This document shows, in pieces, positions 1 through 8,138 of a DNA stretch of 64,000 nucleotides. The notes beneath the pieces are model-generated. The model saw nothing but the letters and a program-made list of their open reading frames with translations, ran no database searches and was not told the origin of the DNA. The DNA comes from Mycolicibacterium peregrinum (lineage in GTDB: Bacteria > Actinomycetota > Actinomycetes > Mycobacteriales > Mycobacteriaceae), in NCBI RefSeq assembly GCF_001665625.1, contig NZ_LZSY01000021.1, forward strand, positions 1 through 64,000, given 5' to 3'. Each line of letters starts with the position of its first letter. The stretch's first letter is position 1. The position numbers were made by a program, and so were the translations under genes.

Positions 1-37
1 ACCCACACCGAGTACGGCCGTAATCGCTGACTTACGT

Positions 38-349
38 TCAGGACCCGCGCGAGCACTTGAGGTTCACGTGCACGGTGGGGATGGGCTCCAGATCTGGCAG
101 GCCGTGAATTGTGACGGTCTTCGCCTGCGGCCGTAGGACCACTGAGCGCACATCGGTCACCGTGCACTGACTGAGCGGGCCGCTGCCGACCCGGTTGATG
201 ATCACCCGGTTGCCTTCGGCCTGCAGTCGCGCGATGGTTTCGGCGGCCGACGGTCCGGTCGGAGCCGCTGCGGCGACCGCGGCGCCGACAGTGAGGCCGC
301 CGGCGACTGCGCCCATAGAAAGCGCCGTGATGGTTGCGATGTGCTTCAT
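38..349 (-). CDS. small secreted protein of unknown function
   Basis: 103 residues from an ATG with a good ribosome site (GAAGGAG about 10 bases upstream); an in-frame start 18 codons further upstream would spoil the signal peptide. Residues 1 to about 29 form a Sec-type signal: Lys near the N-terminus, a Gly/Ala-rich hydrophobic core and an AAAAAP cleavage region. The mature part is about 70 residues with two cysteines (QCTV and LKCS) that could form a disulfide. I do not recognise a family. The promoter carries the same GACAC-N3-GTGTC element found upstream of the nitrilase and aldolase genes, so co-regulation with them is inferred. Confidence 0.7.
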   Translation of the reverse strand: MKHIATITALSMGAVAGGLTVGAAVAAAAPTGPSAAETIARLQAEGNRVIINRVGSGPLSQCTVTDVRSVVLRPQAKTVTIHGLPDLEPIPTVHVNLKCSRGS

Positions 350-391
350 GGCTTTCCGCTCCTTCTCGATGGTCTGAGCAGTACGCCTCCA

Positions 392-411
392 ATCATAGGA
401 CACAATGTGTC
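392..411 (-). promoter_or_regulatory. promoter with GACAC-N3-GTGTC operator
   Basis: On the minus strand a TATGAT -10 hexamer (397 to 392) lies directly downstream of the inverted repeat GACAC-AAT-GTGTC (399-411), which fills the spacer region. A repressor bound here would block polymerase. The same 13-bp element, identical including its centre, recurs at 1524-1536. The -35 is weak (TTCCTT). Confidence 0.6.
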
Positions 412-493
412 ATGAAGGAAACGTATTGTTGGTCAGCCGCTGTCGGCGTGAAAGGCGCACGTTTTGAGCGGGTTTCGCCCGGCGGAGCTGTGC

Positions 494-1432
494 CTAGGCC
501 GACGCTCCCGACGGAGTGCCGGCCACATTGCGTCGGTACCAGGGGCGGCCGTGCCAACGCTGGTAGTGCCAGACTGTGCTCGGTAGGAGGCCGCGCTTGT
601 GTAGCCAATAGCCGCTGGGCGTGGACAGGCTGGGATCTTGGCGGCCGACGGTGATCTCGCCGAGAACCACGCCCTCGCCTTCCTCGGCCCGTCGCTCGGC
701 GACGATCTCGCCTGATGCCGTGGTGATCATGGTCGAGCCCTCGAAGTGGCCGCGGTATGTCGCCGGTAGCCATGGCATTGAGCATTCGAGGTTGCCTGCG
801 TGGGCCGCGTGCACGCAGGGTGCACCGATGTATCGGGAAAACGAGGCCGCCGCTGTGCGGGCGGTGAGTCGGTTGGCGTGCTCAAGATGGTCGAACACGG
901 CATGTGGTCGCCACCGCGGGATCGACCACCAGCCCGAGCCGGTCATGAGGAGGTCCACGCGACCCCGCAGGCGTCGGACCGTCCCCGTGCGCATCAGCTC
1001 CCAGCACACGGCGGCGCCTACCTGATACCCGCCGGCGTCGATGATGCCGTCGTCATTGCCGCCCACATAGAACGCGTTTTCCCACATGGTGGGGAGATCC
1101 TTGTCGTGGCGCCCGATGACGCCGGTCGGATCGGCGAGAAAATACGCGTTACGGACGTGTCCGTCGGGGTCGCGGCACAGGAAAGAACCGCCGACCAGGG
1201 CCGAGTGCCGACGGGCGAGCGTGGTGAGAAGCTGTGTCGCCGGGCCGTTGGGCGGCAACGCCGCGTCGGCCAGCGAGGCTGCGAAACCGATTCCCGTGGA
1301 GAAGAACTCCGGTAACGCGATGATCCGTGCCCCCGCATGTCCGGCTTCATCGCCGAGTCGTTCGCAGGCGGCCAGGTTGGCCGGAACATCGGCGAGTGCC
1401 GCGTCGAGTTGGACTGCCGCTGCCAGAACCAT
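494..1432 (-). CDS. carbon-nitrogen hydrolase (nitrilase superfamily)
   Basis: 312 residues. The Glu-Lys-Cys triad of the nitrilase fold is visible: E42 in LPEFF, K111 in HDKDLPTMWE and C143 in AVCWE. Such enzymes hydrolyse amides, carbamoyl groups or nitriles in the cytoplasm; the substrate cannot be read from sequence. I chose the ATG at 1432, preceded by GAGGAG at 9 bases, over an ATG 13 codons upstream, because homologous proteins begin near the VQLD strand. It is divergent from the class II aldolase, and the 153-bp gap holds two operators of one type. It probably belongs to a small catabolic regulon with the aldolase and DapA-like genes. Confidence 0.85.
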   Translation of the reverse strand: MVLAAAVQLDAALADVPANLAACERLGDEAGHAGARIIALPEFFSTGIGFAASLADAALPPNGPATQLLTTLARRHSALVGGSFLCRDPDGHVRNAYFLADPTGVIGRHDKDLPTMWENAFYVGGNDDGIIDAGGYQVGAAVCWELMRTGTVRRLRGRVDLLMTGSGWWSIPRWRPHAVFDHLEHANRLTARTAAASFSRYIGAPCVHAAHAGNLECSMPWLPATYRGHFEGSTMITTASGEIVAERRAEEGEGVVLGEITVGRQDPSLSTPSGYWLHKRGLLPSTVWHYQRWHGRPWYRRNVAGTPSGASA

Positions 1433-1466
1433 GATCGAACACTCCTCGGATTGTGATTGCGCACTG

Positions 1467-1479
1467 GACACGTGGTGTC
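1467..1479. promoter_or_regulatory. operator GACAC-GTG-GTGTC
   Basis: Inverted repeat with the same 5-base arms as the elements at 399 and 1524 but another centre. It lies 35 bases upstream of the nitrilase start and is probably its operator site. Confidence 0.55.
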
Positions 1480-1513
1480 ACCTGCTGGCAAGCGTAGCTG
1501 GCGCCAGGTCTCG

Positions 1514-1543
1514 TTGACAGGAGGACACAATGTGTCCTACGGT
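1514..1543 (+). promoter_or_regulatory. promoter with operator in the spacer
   Basis: Perfect -35 TTGACA (1514-1519), 18-bp spacer and -10 TACGGT (1538-1543). The spacer contains GACAC-AAT-GTGTC (1524-1536), whose arms extend to AGGACAC and GTGTCCT. This is a classic steric-repression layout for the aldolase operon. The regulator is not in the window. Confidence 0.65.
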
Positions 1544-1585
1544 CATTCTTGTGTCGCTGGTCCCTCAAGAGAAAGGCAGACCGAG

Positions 1586-2371
1586 ATGACGACCACGCTT
1601 GGTGAGTCGAAACAAGTTCTGATGCAGCGTGCCCTCGATGGCTTGTCGACCCATATCGAGGAGTCCACCCTGACAACGCGGCAAAAACTGGCGTTGACGT
1701 GTCGGGCACTTTTCGATGCGGGCCACGACTCCGGCCTGGCCGGTCAGATCACCGCGCGGGCCGGCAAGCCCGGAACCTACTACACCCAACGACTGGGGCT
1801 GGGCTTCGACGAGATCTCCGAAGACAATCTGCTGCTGGTCGACGAAGATCTCAACGTTCTCGAGGGTGAGGGAATGGCCAACCCCGCCAATCGATTCCAT
1901 ACCTGGATCTACCGTGCCCGGCCCGACGTCCAGTGCATCGTGCACACGCACCCGTTCCATGTCGCGGCGCTGTCGATGCTGGAAGTCCCGCTGCAGGTAT
2001 CGCAAATGGACATCGCGCCCCTGTACGACGATTGCGCCTTCCTGGCCGACTGGCCCGGTGTTCCGGTCGGCAACGAAGAGGGCGAGATCATCAGCGCCGC
2101 ACTGGGGGACAAGAAGGCGATCCTGTTGGCCCACCATGGTCATGTGATCGCCGGAGCGAGCATCGAGGAATCATGCTCGCTGGCGATGCTGATCGAGCGC
2201 GGCGCCAAACTGCAACTGGCTGCGATGGCGGCGGGCACGATCGCCGAATTGCCGCCGCGGCTGGCGCGCGAGGCCCACGACTGGACGCTGCGGCCCAAAC
2301 GCAGCCAGGCCAACTTCGCCTACTACGCCCGGCGCGCGCTGCGCAACCACCCCGACGCGCTCACCAGTTGA
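1586..2371 (+). CDS. class II aldolase/adducin family protein
   Basis: 261 residues. The metal-binding histidines of the class II aldolase fold are present in HTHPFH and HHGHV, with an Asn/Ala-rich phosphate-loop region before them. The family includes fuculose-phosphate aldolase, ribulose-phosphate epimerase and related decarboxylases acting on phosphorylated or acidic sugars. The ATG at 1586 follows an AAAGG about ten bases upstream; longer in-frame starts would run through the promoter. It is followed after 54 bp by a DapA-like lyase on the same strand, and both are probably transcribed from the 1514-1543 promoter. The exact substrate is unknown. Confidence 0.85.
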   Translation: MTTTLGESKQVLMQRALDGLSTHIEESTLTTRQKLALTCRALFDAGHDSGLAGQITARAGKPGTYYTQRLGLGFDEISEDNLLLVDEDLNVLEGEGMANPANRFHTWIYRARPDVQCIVHTHPFHVAALSMLEVPLQVSQMDIAPLYDDCAFLADWPGVPVGNEEGEIISAALGDKKAILLAHHGHVIAGASIEESCSLAMLIERGAKLQLAAMAAGTIAELPPRLAREAHDWTLRPKRSQANFAYYARRALRNHPDALTS

Positions 2372-2425
2372 GCATCCCAGCACGCCCCAGCCCGATTCGG
2401 ATTCGAACCGCAAAGGACAACCAGA

Positions 2426-3310
2426 ATGACCGCCAACACTGAGATCCACGGAATTCTCGCCTATCCGGTGACCCCGTTCACCGACGACCATCAGATCGAC
2501 ACGGGCAAGCTGGCTGCCCTGGTCGAACGCCTGGTGGCCGGGGGAGCGCACGGTATCGTCCCGCTGGGCAGCACCGGTGAGTCGGCGTACCTCACCGAAG
2601 CCGAGTTCGATGCCGTCATCGACACCACGATCGGGGTGGTCAACCGGCGGGTGCCCGTCATCATCGGCGCCTCAGATCTGACCACCGCCAACACCATCCG
2701 CCGGGCGCAATATGCCGAGCGGGCCGGTGCCGATGCGGTCATGGTGCTGCCGATCTCGTATTGGAAGTTGTCCGAACGGGAGATCGTCCAGCACTATGCG
2801 TCCATCGGCGCTGCGATCGGCATTCCGATCATGGTCTACAACAACCCGGCGACCAGTGGCATCGACATGCGACCGGAGCTGTTGGTGCAGATGTTCAACG
2901 ACATCGACAACGTCACCATGGTCAAGGAATCGACCGGTGACATCACCCGCATGGAGCGCCTGTCCGAGCTCACCGACGGCAGGTTGCCGTTCTACAACGG
3001 CAGTAATCCCATGATTCTCAAGGCCTTCAAGGCGGGAGCGAGGGGCTGGTGTACCGCGGCGCCGAACCTGCTGCCGCAGCCGTGCCTGGATCTCTACGCA
3101 GCGGCACAGGTCGGAGACTGGACGAAGGCCGAGGCCATCTACACCGAACTCAAGCCCTTCCTGGAGTTCATCGTCGCCGGTGGTCTGCCCACGACGATCA
3201 AGGGCGGCCTGGAACTGGTGGGCCAGGGCGTCGGCGTGCCGCGGTTGCCGTTGCTCCCGCTCGACGGCGAGGGGCGCGAGGAACTGAGCCGGCTCCTCGC
3301 CGTGTCGTGA
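2426..3310 (+). CDS. dihydrodipicolinate synthase family lyase (DapA-like)
   Basis: 294 residues, the usual size for this TIM-barrel family. The Schiff-base lysine is K167 in MVKEST, the catalytic tyrosine Y138 in YNNP, and the carboxylate-binding loop reads GSTGES in place of the common GTTGE. Family members condense or cleave pyruvate-type substrates (DapA, NanA, KDG aldolase, dehydratases). Its place behind a class II aldolase and beside a nitrilase-family enzyme argues for a catabolic lyase or dehydratase and against the housekeeping lysine-biosynthetic DapA. The specific reaction is not determinable here. Confidence 0.85.
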   Translation: MTANTEIHGILAYPVTPFTDDHQIDTGKLAALVERLVAGGAHGIVPLGSTGESAYLTEAEFDAVIDTTIGVVNRRVPVIIGASDLTTANTIRRAQYAERAGADAVMVLPISYWKLSEREIVQHYASIGAAIGIPIMVYNNPATSGIDMRPELLVQMFNDIDNVTMVKESTGDITRMERLSELTDGRLPFYNGSNPMILKAFKAGARGWCTAAPNLLPQPCLDLYAAAQVGDWTKAEAIYTELKPFLEFIVAGGLPTTIKGGLELVGQGVGVPRLPLLPLDGEGREELSRLLAVS

Positions 3311-3321
3311 GGGGCGGCGGC

Positions 3322-3762
3322 ATGGATTGCGCCACCCCGGCGTTGGGCAATGCCACCGCGACGACGTTGCTCGCAGCCGGGCTGATCTTCCTGCTGGCAT
3401 TGGCACTCGGAGTGTGGAAGTACCGGCAGATGGCCAGTTCCGCGCAGCACGTCGCACATCCGTATGTCGACATCGCCCATCGTGCATCGCTGCTGTACGC
3501 GTTCGCGACGCTGCTGACCGCGGTGTTCGTCGAACTCAGTGCGTGGCCGGACTGGGTCAACCTGACTTCGGCGATGGTGCTGGTGTTCTTCTTCCTCGCC
3601 GCGATCATCAGCTACATCGTGCACGGCGCCCGGCGTGACACGACGAATCAGTTCGAACACCCGGGTGCCGGGCTGCACGTCTCGATGGCGCTGCTGATCG
3701 TCGGTGAGATCGGCGGATTCGCGGTTCTGCTCGTCGGATTCGTGGTCGGACAATGGGGCTGA
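3322..3762 (+). CDS. four-helix integral membrane protein, function unknown
   Basis: 146 residues with four hydrophobic segments (about residues 15-34, 55-75, 82-102 and 120-143) and a short polar loop containing histidines and arginines. The ATG at 3322 has GAGGGG about 7 bases upstream; a GTG at 3307 overlapping the preceding stop (GTGA) would add five residues and is a real alternative. The tight spacing puts it in the same operon as the DapA-like gene. It is too small for a classic transporter; an accessory or sensing role is only a guess. Confidence 0.65.
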   Translation: MDCATPALGNATATTLLAAGLIFLLALALGVWKYRQMASSAQHVAHPYVDIAHRASLLYAFATLLTAVFVELSAWPDWVNLTSAMVLVFFFLAAIISYIVHGARRDTTNQFEHPGAGLHVSMALLIVGEIGGFAVLLVGFVVGQWG

Positions 3763-3787
3763 GTTGCCCGGGCGGGGCGCGATCCGG

Positions 3788-4264
3788 CTAGGTGTCCCTC
3801 CTGCCCAACAACTTTCGGGTGCGTGCCGGCGCCGCGGCCGGGATGTCGGCGAGGATGTCGGCAAGCGTGACGCCGTCGAGGCTGGCCCGCCAAGCTTGGT
3901 GGGCATCAGCCATTTTCACCGCCAGGATGCACTCATGACGGCACCAGGCCGCAGGTAGGGCACCGCGGCCCTGCCTGCGGATCTCGCGGCATTCGTAGGG
4001 AGCGGCCGCGACGTCGACGGCTTCGACGATCTGCAGCAGTGTGATGTCGGCCGGTGTCCGCCCGAGCCGGAACCCGCCGCGCGGGCCGGTCGTCGCGGTC
4101 AGCACGCCCGCCCGGGTGAGCGCCTGCAGCTGCTTGGCGAGGTAGGCCGCGGGAAGGTCGAAGTATTCGGCGAGATCGGCGGCCGATGCGGTGGTCCCGG
4201 ACTCGAGCTGCGCCAGCGACGTCGCGCAGTGCAGCGCCCACTCGGTGGCCACGGGAAGTTTCAC
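3788..4264 (-). CDS. Rrf2 family transcriptional regulator
   Basis: 158 residues: an N-terminal winged helix-turn-helix (the RGGFRLGR wing is typical of Rrf2) and a C-terminal part with three cysteines in the order C-x15-C-x3-C (YECREI, AWCRHEC). Family members such as NsrR, IscR and RsrR use three such cysteines to bind an Fe-S cluster that senses NO, redox state or iron-sulfur status. The gene is divergent from an NAD(P)-binding protein. The shared gap carries a long inverted repeat, so it probably represses both genes. Confidence 0.85.
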   Translation of the reverse strand: MKLPVATEWALHCATSLAQLESGTTASAADLAEYFDLPAAYLAKQLQALTRAGVLTATTGPRGGFRLGRTPADITLLQIVEAVDVAAAPYECREIRRQGRGALPAAWCRHECILAVKMADAHQAWRASLDGVTLADILADIPAAAPARTRKLLGRRDT

Positions 4265-4282
4265 GGCCCGTAGTTTATTACA

Positions 4283-4313
4283 GATATTAAGGACCTATAT
4301 AGTCCGAGATATC
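4283..4313. promoter_or_regulatory. Rrf2 operator over the divergent promoter
   Basis: Inverted repeat GATAT-N3-GGAC (4283-4294) and GTCC-N3-ATATC (4302-4313), with centre CTATATA. A plus-strand -10 TATAGT (4298-4303) lies within it, with TTATTA 17 bp upstream as a weak -35. The segment is strikingly AT-rich against its surroundings. Confidence 0.6.
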
Positions 4314-4336
4314 TATCGGCCAGGACAGGAGTCGTC

Positions 4337-5092
4337 ATGCGGATCGCAGTTGCCGGGGCTACGGGGAACATCGGGGCGCGCGTGGTCGCGGCGCTGCAGG
4401 GCGCCGGACACGACGTGGTGGCTATCAGCCGCTCGAACGGGGTGGATCTGTCCACCGGAGAGGGCCTCGATGCGGCGCTGGCCGGGGTGCAGGCTGTCGT
4501 CGACGCGATCAGTGCCCCGCCCGCCGACCGCGACAGTACCGTGGACTATCTGGGCACCGCCACCCGCAACCTGCTGGCGGCCGAAGCGCGTGCGGGCGTG
4601 GCGCATCATGTGCTGCTGTCCATCGTGGGGATTCACGACATCGAGGGCAATCCGCACTACGCCGGAAAACGCGAGCAGGAGAGGCTGATCGAGGCCGGGG
4701 CCGTGCCGTGGACGATCGTGCCGGCCACCCAGTTCCACGATTTCGCCGAGATGGTGGTGAGTTGGACCGAGCAGTCCGGCCCCGAAGGTGCCAGCGCCGA
4801 AATCGCCCCGCTGCTGGTTCAGCCCATCGATCCCGACGACGTGGCCGCCGTCCTCGCGGAGGTGGTGGTGGGCGACCCGCAGGGCCGCCACGTCGACGTG
4901 GCGGGTCCGCAGACCCAGGATCTGGTGGACCTGGCCCGCCGGACCCTGGCGGTGCGCGGCCGTGAGGTGATGCTGGTGCCGACGTGGTCGTCGATCTTCG
5001 GGCTGTCGATGTCGGGCAATGCCTTGCTGCCCGGTGAGAACGCCCGCATCGCGCCCACCACCTTCGACCAGTGGCTGAGCCGGCAGCGGTAG
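4337..5092 (+). CDS. NAD(P)-binding atypical SDR / NmrA-like protein
   Basis: 251 residues. The N-terminus [16 protein letters not shown] is the GxxGxxG dinucleotide-binding turn of atypical short-chain dehydrogenases. There is no clear YxxxK catalytic pair, as in NmrA/HSCARG-type redox sensors and quinone-reductase-like proteins. It lies opposite an Rrf2 regulator with cluster-ligand cysteines, so a role in the redox or nitrosative stress response under that regulator is likely. The substrate is unknown. Confidence 0.8.
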   Translation: MRIAVAGATGNIGARVVAALQGAGHDVVAISRSNGVDLSTGEGLDAALAGVQAVVDAISAPPADRDSTVDYLGTATRNLLAAEARAGVAHHVLLSIVGIHDIEGNPHYAGKREQERLIEAGAVPWTIVPATQFHDFAEMVVSWTEQSGPEGASAEIAPLLVQPIDPDDVAAVLAEVVVGDPQGRHVDVAGPQTQDLVDLARRTLAVRGREVMLVPTWSSIFGLSMSGNALLPGENARIAPTTFDQWLSRQR

Positions 5093-5138
5093 GTCAGGGG
5101 GCACGCCGGGCCCGGTGATGTCACAGGTTCCTGCCATC

Positions 5139-7262
5139 ATGGACGGCATGCCGTTGGAGGCTCCCTCACCCGCCCTGGGCGATCTGGACGATGAGCAGCG
5201 GGAGGCAGTTCTGGCCGCCCGCGGTCCGGTGTGCGTGCTCGCCGGCGCAGGTACCGGCAAGACCCGCACCATCACCCGCCGGATCGCGCACCTGGTGGCC
5301 GGCGGCCATGTCGCCCCCAGCCAGGTGCTGGCGGTGACGTTCACCGCGCGCGCGGCCGGGGAGATGCGCAGCCGGTTGCGCGTGCTGGGCCAGGAGTCGG
5401 GGGTGAACACCTCGGCCGTGCAGGCGGTGACGTTTCACGCCGCGGCGCGCAGGCAGCTGCAGTACTTCTGGCCCCGGCTGGTCGGCGACACGGGATGGGA
5501 GTTGCTCGACAGCAAGTTCTCCGTCGTCGCACAGGCCGCCAACCGTGCCGGGATGCAGACCAGCACCGACGATGTCCGTGACCTGGCCGGCGAAATCGAA
5601 TGGGCCAAGGCATCTTTGATCACCCCCGAGGCCTACAGCACGGCGGTCGCGAAGACGGGGCGAGACATCCCGTTCGACGCCTCGAAGGTGGCGGCGGTCT
5701 ATTCGGGCTACGAGGCGCTCAAGGCTCGGCGCGACGGCTCAGCACTGCTGGACTTTGATGACCTGCTGCTGCACACCGCCGCGGCCATCGAAAACGACGC
5801 CGCGGTCGCGCAGGAATTCCGCGACCGCTACCGCTGCTTCGTCGTCGACGAGTACCAGGACGTCACGCCCCTGCAGCAACGGGTGCTCGACGCGTGGCTG
5901 GGGGAACGCGACGACCTCACCGTGGTCGGTGATGCCAACCAGACGATCTACTCGTTCACCGGGGCCACCCCGCGGTTCCTGCTGGATTTCTCGCGACGTT
6001 TCCCCGACGCCGCGGTGGTGCGGCTGGAGCGCGACTACCGCTCGACGCCGCAGGTGGTGTCGTTGGCCAACCGGGTGATCGCCGCTGCACGCGGCCGGAT
6101 GGCCGGCAGCAAGCTGCATCTGGTGGGGCAGCGCGATCCTGGCCCCGAGCCGACGTTCTCCGAATATCCCGACGAGGTCGCCGAGGCCAATGCCGTCGCC
6201 CGCTCCATCAAGAAGCTGATCGAAAACGGAACGGAGCCGGCCGAAATCGCGGTGCTCTACCGGATCAATGCGCAGTCCGAGGTCTACGAGGAGGCGCTCA
6301 CCGAGGCGGGGGTCGCATTCCAGGTGCGCGGCGGCGAGGGCTTCTTCAGCCGCCAGGAGATCCGCCAGTCACTGGTGGCGATGCAACGCTTCGCCGAACG
6401 TGACATTCCCGAGGACAACCTGCCCGCCCTCGTGCGTGAGCTTTTGGAACCGCTGGGGCTGACGGCCGAGCCGCCGGCCGGCACCAAGGCGCGGGAACGC
6501 TGGGAAGCGTTGACGGCGTTGGCCGAACTGGTCGACGAAGAAGTTGCGGTGCGCCCGGAACTGGATCTGCGGGCATTGGTCGCCGAATTGCGCCAGCGGG
6601 CCGACTCGCGCCACCCACCGGTGGTGCAGGGCGTGACGCTGGCGTCGCTGCACGCCGCCAAGGGGCTGGAGTGGGATGCGGTGTACCTGGTCGGCCTGGC
6701 CGACAACACTTTGCCGATCTCCCATGCGCTCGCGCACGGACCCGACAGTGAACCGGTGGAGGAGGAGCGTCGGCTGCTCTATGTCGGAGTCACCCGCGCC
6801 CGGGTACACCTGGGGCTGAGCTGGGCGCTGGCCCGGACCCCGGGCGGGCGGCAGGGCCGCCGGCCGTCGCGGTTCCTCAACGGCATCGCGCCGCAGCTGC
6901 AGAACGGGGCCGGCTCAAGCCCGGACCGGTCGCGTCGTCAGCGAGGGCCTGCGCCGCGCTGCCGGGTCTGCAATGCCGCGCTGACAACTCCACCCGCGAT
7001 CATGTTGCGTCGCTGCGAAACGTGCCCGTCGGACTTGGACGAGGAGCTGCTCACCGAGCTCAAGGAATGGCGGCTACGCGTCTCCAAGGAGATGAAAGTG
7101 CCGGCGTATGTGGTGTTCACCGACAACACCCTGATCGCGATCGCCGAGTCCCTGCCGACCGACGAAGCCGCACTGGTGGCGCTTCCCGGGATCGGTGCGC
7201 GCAAGCTCGAGCAGTACGGCCCCGACGTTCTCGAGTTGGTACGCGGCCGCCAAGATTCGTAA
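5139..7262 (+). CDS. uvrD2: ATP-dependent DNA helicase UvrD2
   Basis: About 707 residues of a superfamily 1A 3'-5' helicase: Walker A GAGTGKT, motif II VDEYQDV, motif [16 protein letters not shown], motif [15 protein letters not shown] and VTRAR. A tetracysteine zinc motif follows (CRVC, then CETC), then a C-terminal HRDC domain ending in [14 protein letters not shown]. This helicase, tetracysteine and HRDC architecture is the mycobacterial UvrD2, described as essential in M. tuberculosis. The start is uncertain: ATGs at 5118, 5139 and 5148 are in frame and no strong ribosome site decides. Its neighbour whiB7 is the conserved arrangement. Confidence 0.93.
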   Translation: MDGMPLEAPSPALGDLDDEQREAVLAARGPVCVLAGAGTGKTRTITRRIAHLVAGGHVAPSQVLAVTFTARAAGEMRSRLRVLGQESGVNTSAVQAVTFHAAARRQLQYFWPRLVGDTGWELLDSKFSVVAQAANRAGMQTSTDDVRDLAGEIEWAKASLITPEAYSTAVAKTGRDIPFDASKVAAVYSGYEALKARRDGSALLDFDDLLLHTAAAIENDAAVAQEFRDRYRCFVVDEYQDVTPLQQRVLDAWLGERDDLTVVGDANQTIYSFTGATPRFLLDFSRRFPDAAVVRLERDYRSTPQVVSLANRVIAAARGRMAGSKLHLVGQRDPGPEPTFSEYPDEVAEANAVARSIKKLIENGTEPAEIAVLYRINAQSEVYEEALTEAGVAFQVRGGEGFFSRQEIRQSLVAMQRFAERDIPEDNLPALVRELLEPLGLTAEPPAGTKARERWEALTALAELVDEEVAVRPELDLRALVAELRQRADSRHPPVVQGVTLASLHAAKGLEWDAVYLVGLADNTLPISHALAHGPDSEPVEEERRLLYVGVTRARVHLGLSWALARTPGGRQGRRPSRFLNGIAPQLQNGAGSSPDRSRRQRGPAPRCRVCNAALTTPPAIMLRRCETCPSDLDEELLTELKEWRLRVSKEMKVPAYVVFTDNTLIAIAESLPTDEAALVALPGIGARKLEQYGPDVLELVRGRQDS

Positions 7263-7286
7263 AGATCGTGCCAAAACCGCAGGTAG

Positions 7287-7324
7287 AAAATAGGTTGTGC
7301 GATCTGGCTGTTAGGCTTTAGCCT
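7287..7324 (+). promoter_or_regulatory. whiB7 promoter with WhiB7 box
   Basis: An A-tract (GAAAAT, 7286-7291) sits immediately before the -35 region GGTTGTGC (TTGTGC at 7295-7300). A TAGCCT -10 at 7319-7324 is 18 bp away. WhiB7 family autoregulation uses an AT-rich patch next to the -35 that its AT-hook contacts together with the principal sigma factor. Confidence 0.7.
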
Positions 7325-7367
7325 CGTAACACAGCTCTGGTGACGAGACGGAAGGAGGGTGCCCGCA

Positions 7368-7589
7368 ATGGATAACAACATCGAATTCAGCGGTGTAGCG
7401 GTTGCAGGCATGCCGTCGTCCGTGCTCGCTGTCGTCGTTTCCCCGGTTGCCCCGGAGGCACGTCGGCATGCCGCACCCGCTGCCCCCGCCGCCGCTGGAT
7501 GGCTGGCCGCCGCTGCTGCTATTGCACCGCAGCACAAGCGCCGCCCCGCCGCCGCGACTGGCGCGTCCGTGGATCGGAGCCCCTACTAG
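7368..7589 (+). CDS. whiB7 leader uORF (73 codons)
   Basis: 73 residues, ATG with AAGGAGG nine bases upstream, ending 24 bases before an intrinsic terminator in the whiB7 leader. The peptide is rich in Ala, Pro and Val with an HKRR patch. It has no enzyme features, as expected for a translated regulatory leader. Work on mycobacterial whiB7 shows that stalling or impaired translation of such a uORF relieves premature termination, which lets ribosome-targeting antibiotics induce whiB7. Here the coding part ends close to the terminator, consistent with translation-coupled attenuation. The peptide itself probably has no function. Confidence 0.75.
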   Translation: MDNNIEFSGVAVAGMPSSVLAVVVSPVAPEARRHAAPAAPAAAGWLAAAAAIAPQHKRRPAAATGASVDRSPY

Positions 7590-7613
7590 GTAGAGCTCCC
7601 ATCACAGCCAAAT

Positions 7614-7656
7614 GGCCACGGACCCGCAGTCAACCGGATCCGTGGCCAATGTTTTT
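7614..7656 (+). terminator. whiB7 attenuator (intrinsic terminator in the leader)
   Basis: A perfect 9-bp stem, GGCCACGGA (7614-7622) with TCCGTGGCC (7639-7647), is followed by AATGTTTTT (7648-7656), a real U-tract that is rare in this genome type. It lies between the uORF and whiB7, so it acts as a conditional terminator. Confidence 0.85.
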
Positions 7657-7747
7657 GGGAGTTGTTCCAACCCTCGAAACCTGGTCGCAGATCCCTCGAA
7701 GAGACAGATCGCCGACAACAACGACCAGGAAGCAGGGGGACAAACAC

Positions 7748-8059
7748 ATGTCCATTGCGATGACCGCTCCGGAGATGAGCGTCGCGCCGATGACATGCGA
7801 AGAGCGGCTGCCGGCGGTGCCATGCCACATCGGGAATCCCGATCTGTGGTTCGCCGAGAGCCCAGTCGATCTGGAGCAGGCCAAGGCACTGTGCGCGGAT
7901 TGCCCGATCCGTAACGAGTGCCTGGCCGCCGCGCTGGAACGGCAGGAGCCGTGGGGCGTCTGGGGCGGCGAGATCCTCGACCGCGGAACCATTGTGGCCC
8001 GCAAGCGGCCGCGTGGCCGTCCGCGGAAGAACGCCGCAGGTAACCCGGCCGCCGCGTGA
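7748..8059 (+). CDS. whiB7: WhiB7, Fe-S cluster antibiotic-resistance regulator
   Basis: 103 residues. Wbl-family cysteines lie in MTCEE, LCADC and IRNEC (CxxC then Cx5C), followed by the GVWGGE turn and a C-terminal AT-hook RGRPRK that marks WhiB7 among the Wbl paralogues. With a 4Fe-4S cluster it binds the principal sigma factor and activates genes for resistance to ribosome-targeting drugs, including itself. AGGGGG precedes the ATG. Regulation is by the box at 7287 and the uORF/attenuator leader. It sits downstream of uvrD2 and convergent with the ABC1 kinase gene, the conserved context. Confidence 0.95.
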   Translation: MSIAMTAPEMSVAPMTCEERLPAVPCHIGNPDLWFAESPVDLEQAKALCADCPIRNECLAAALERQEPWGVWGGEILDRGTIVARKRPRGRPRKNAAGNPAAA

Positions 8060-8080
8060 GGCCGGCCGCCGACATCGATT

Positions 8081-8127
8081 CTGCGCTCAGGGTGCGAAAG
8101 TTCGAGAAGAACGCGCCCTGAGCGCAG
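8081..8127. terminator. bidirectional hairpin between whiB7 and ABC1 kinase
   Basis: Perfect 12-bp arms CTGCGCTCAGGG (8081-8092) and CCCTGAGCGCAG (8116-8127), extendable to 16 bp with one G-T pair. It sits in the gap between convergent genes. There is no U-tract, as usual in mycobacteria. Confidence 0.7.
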
Positions 8128-8138
8128 GCTCGACGGTT

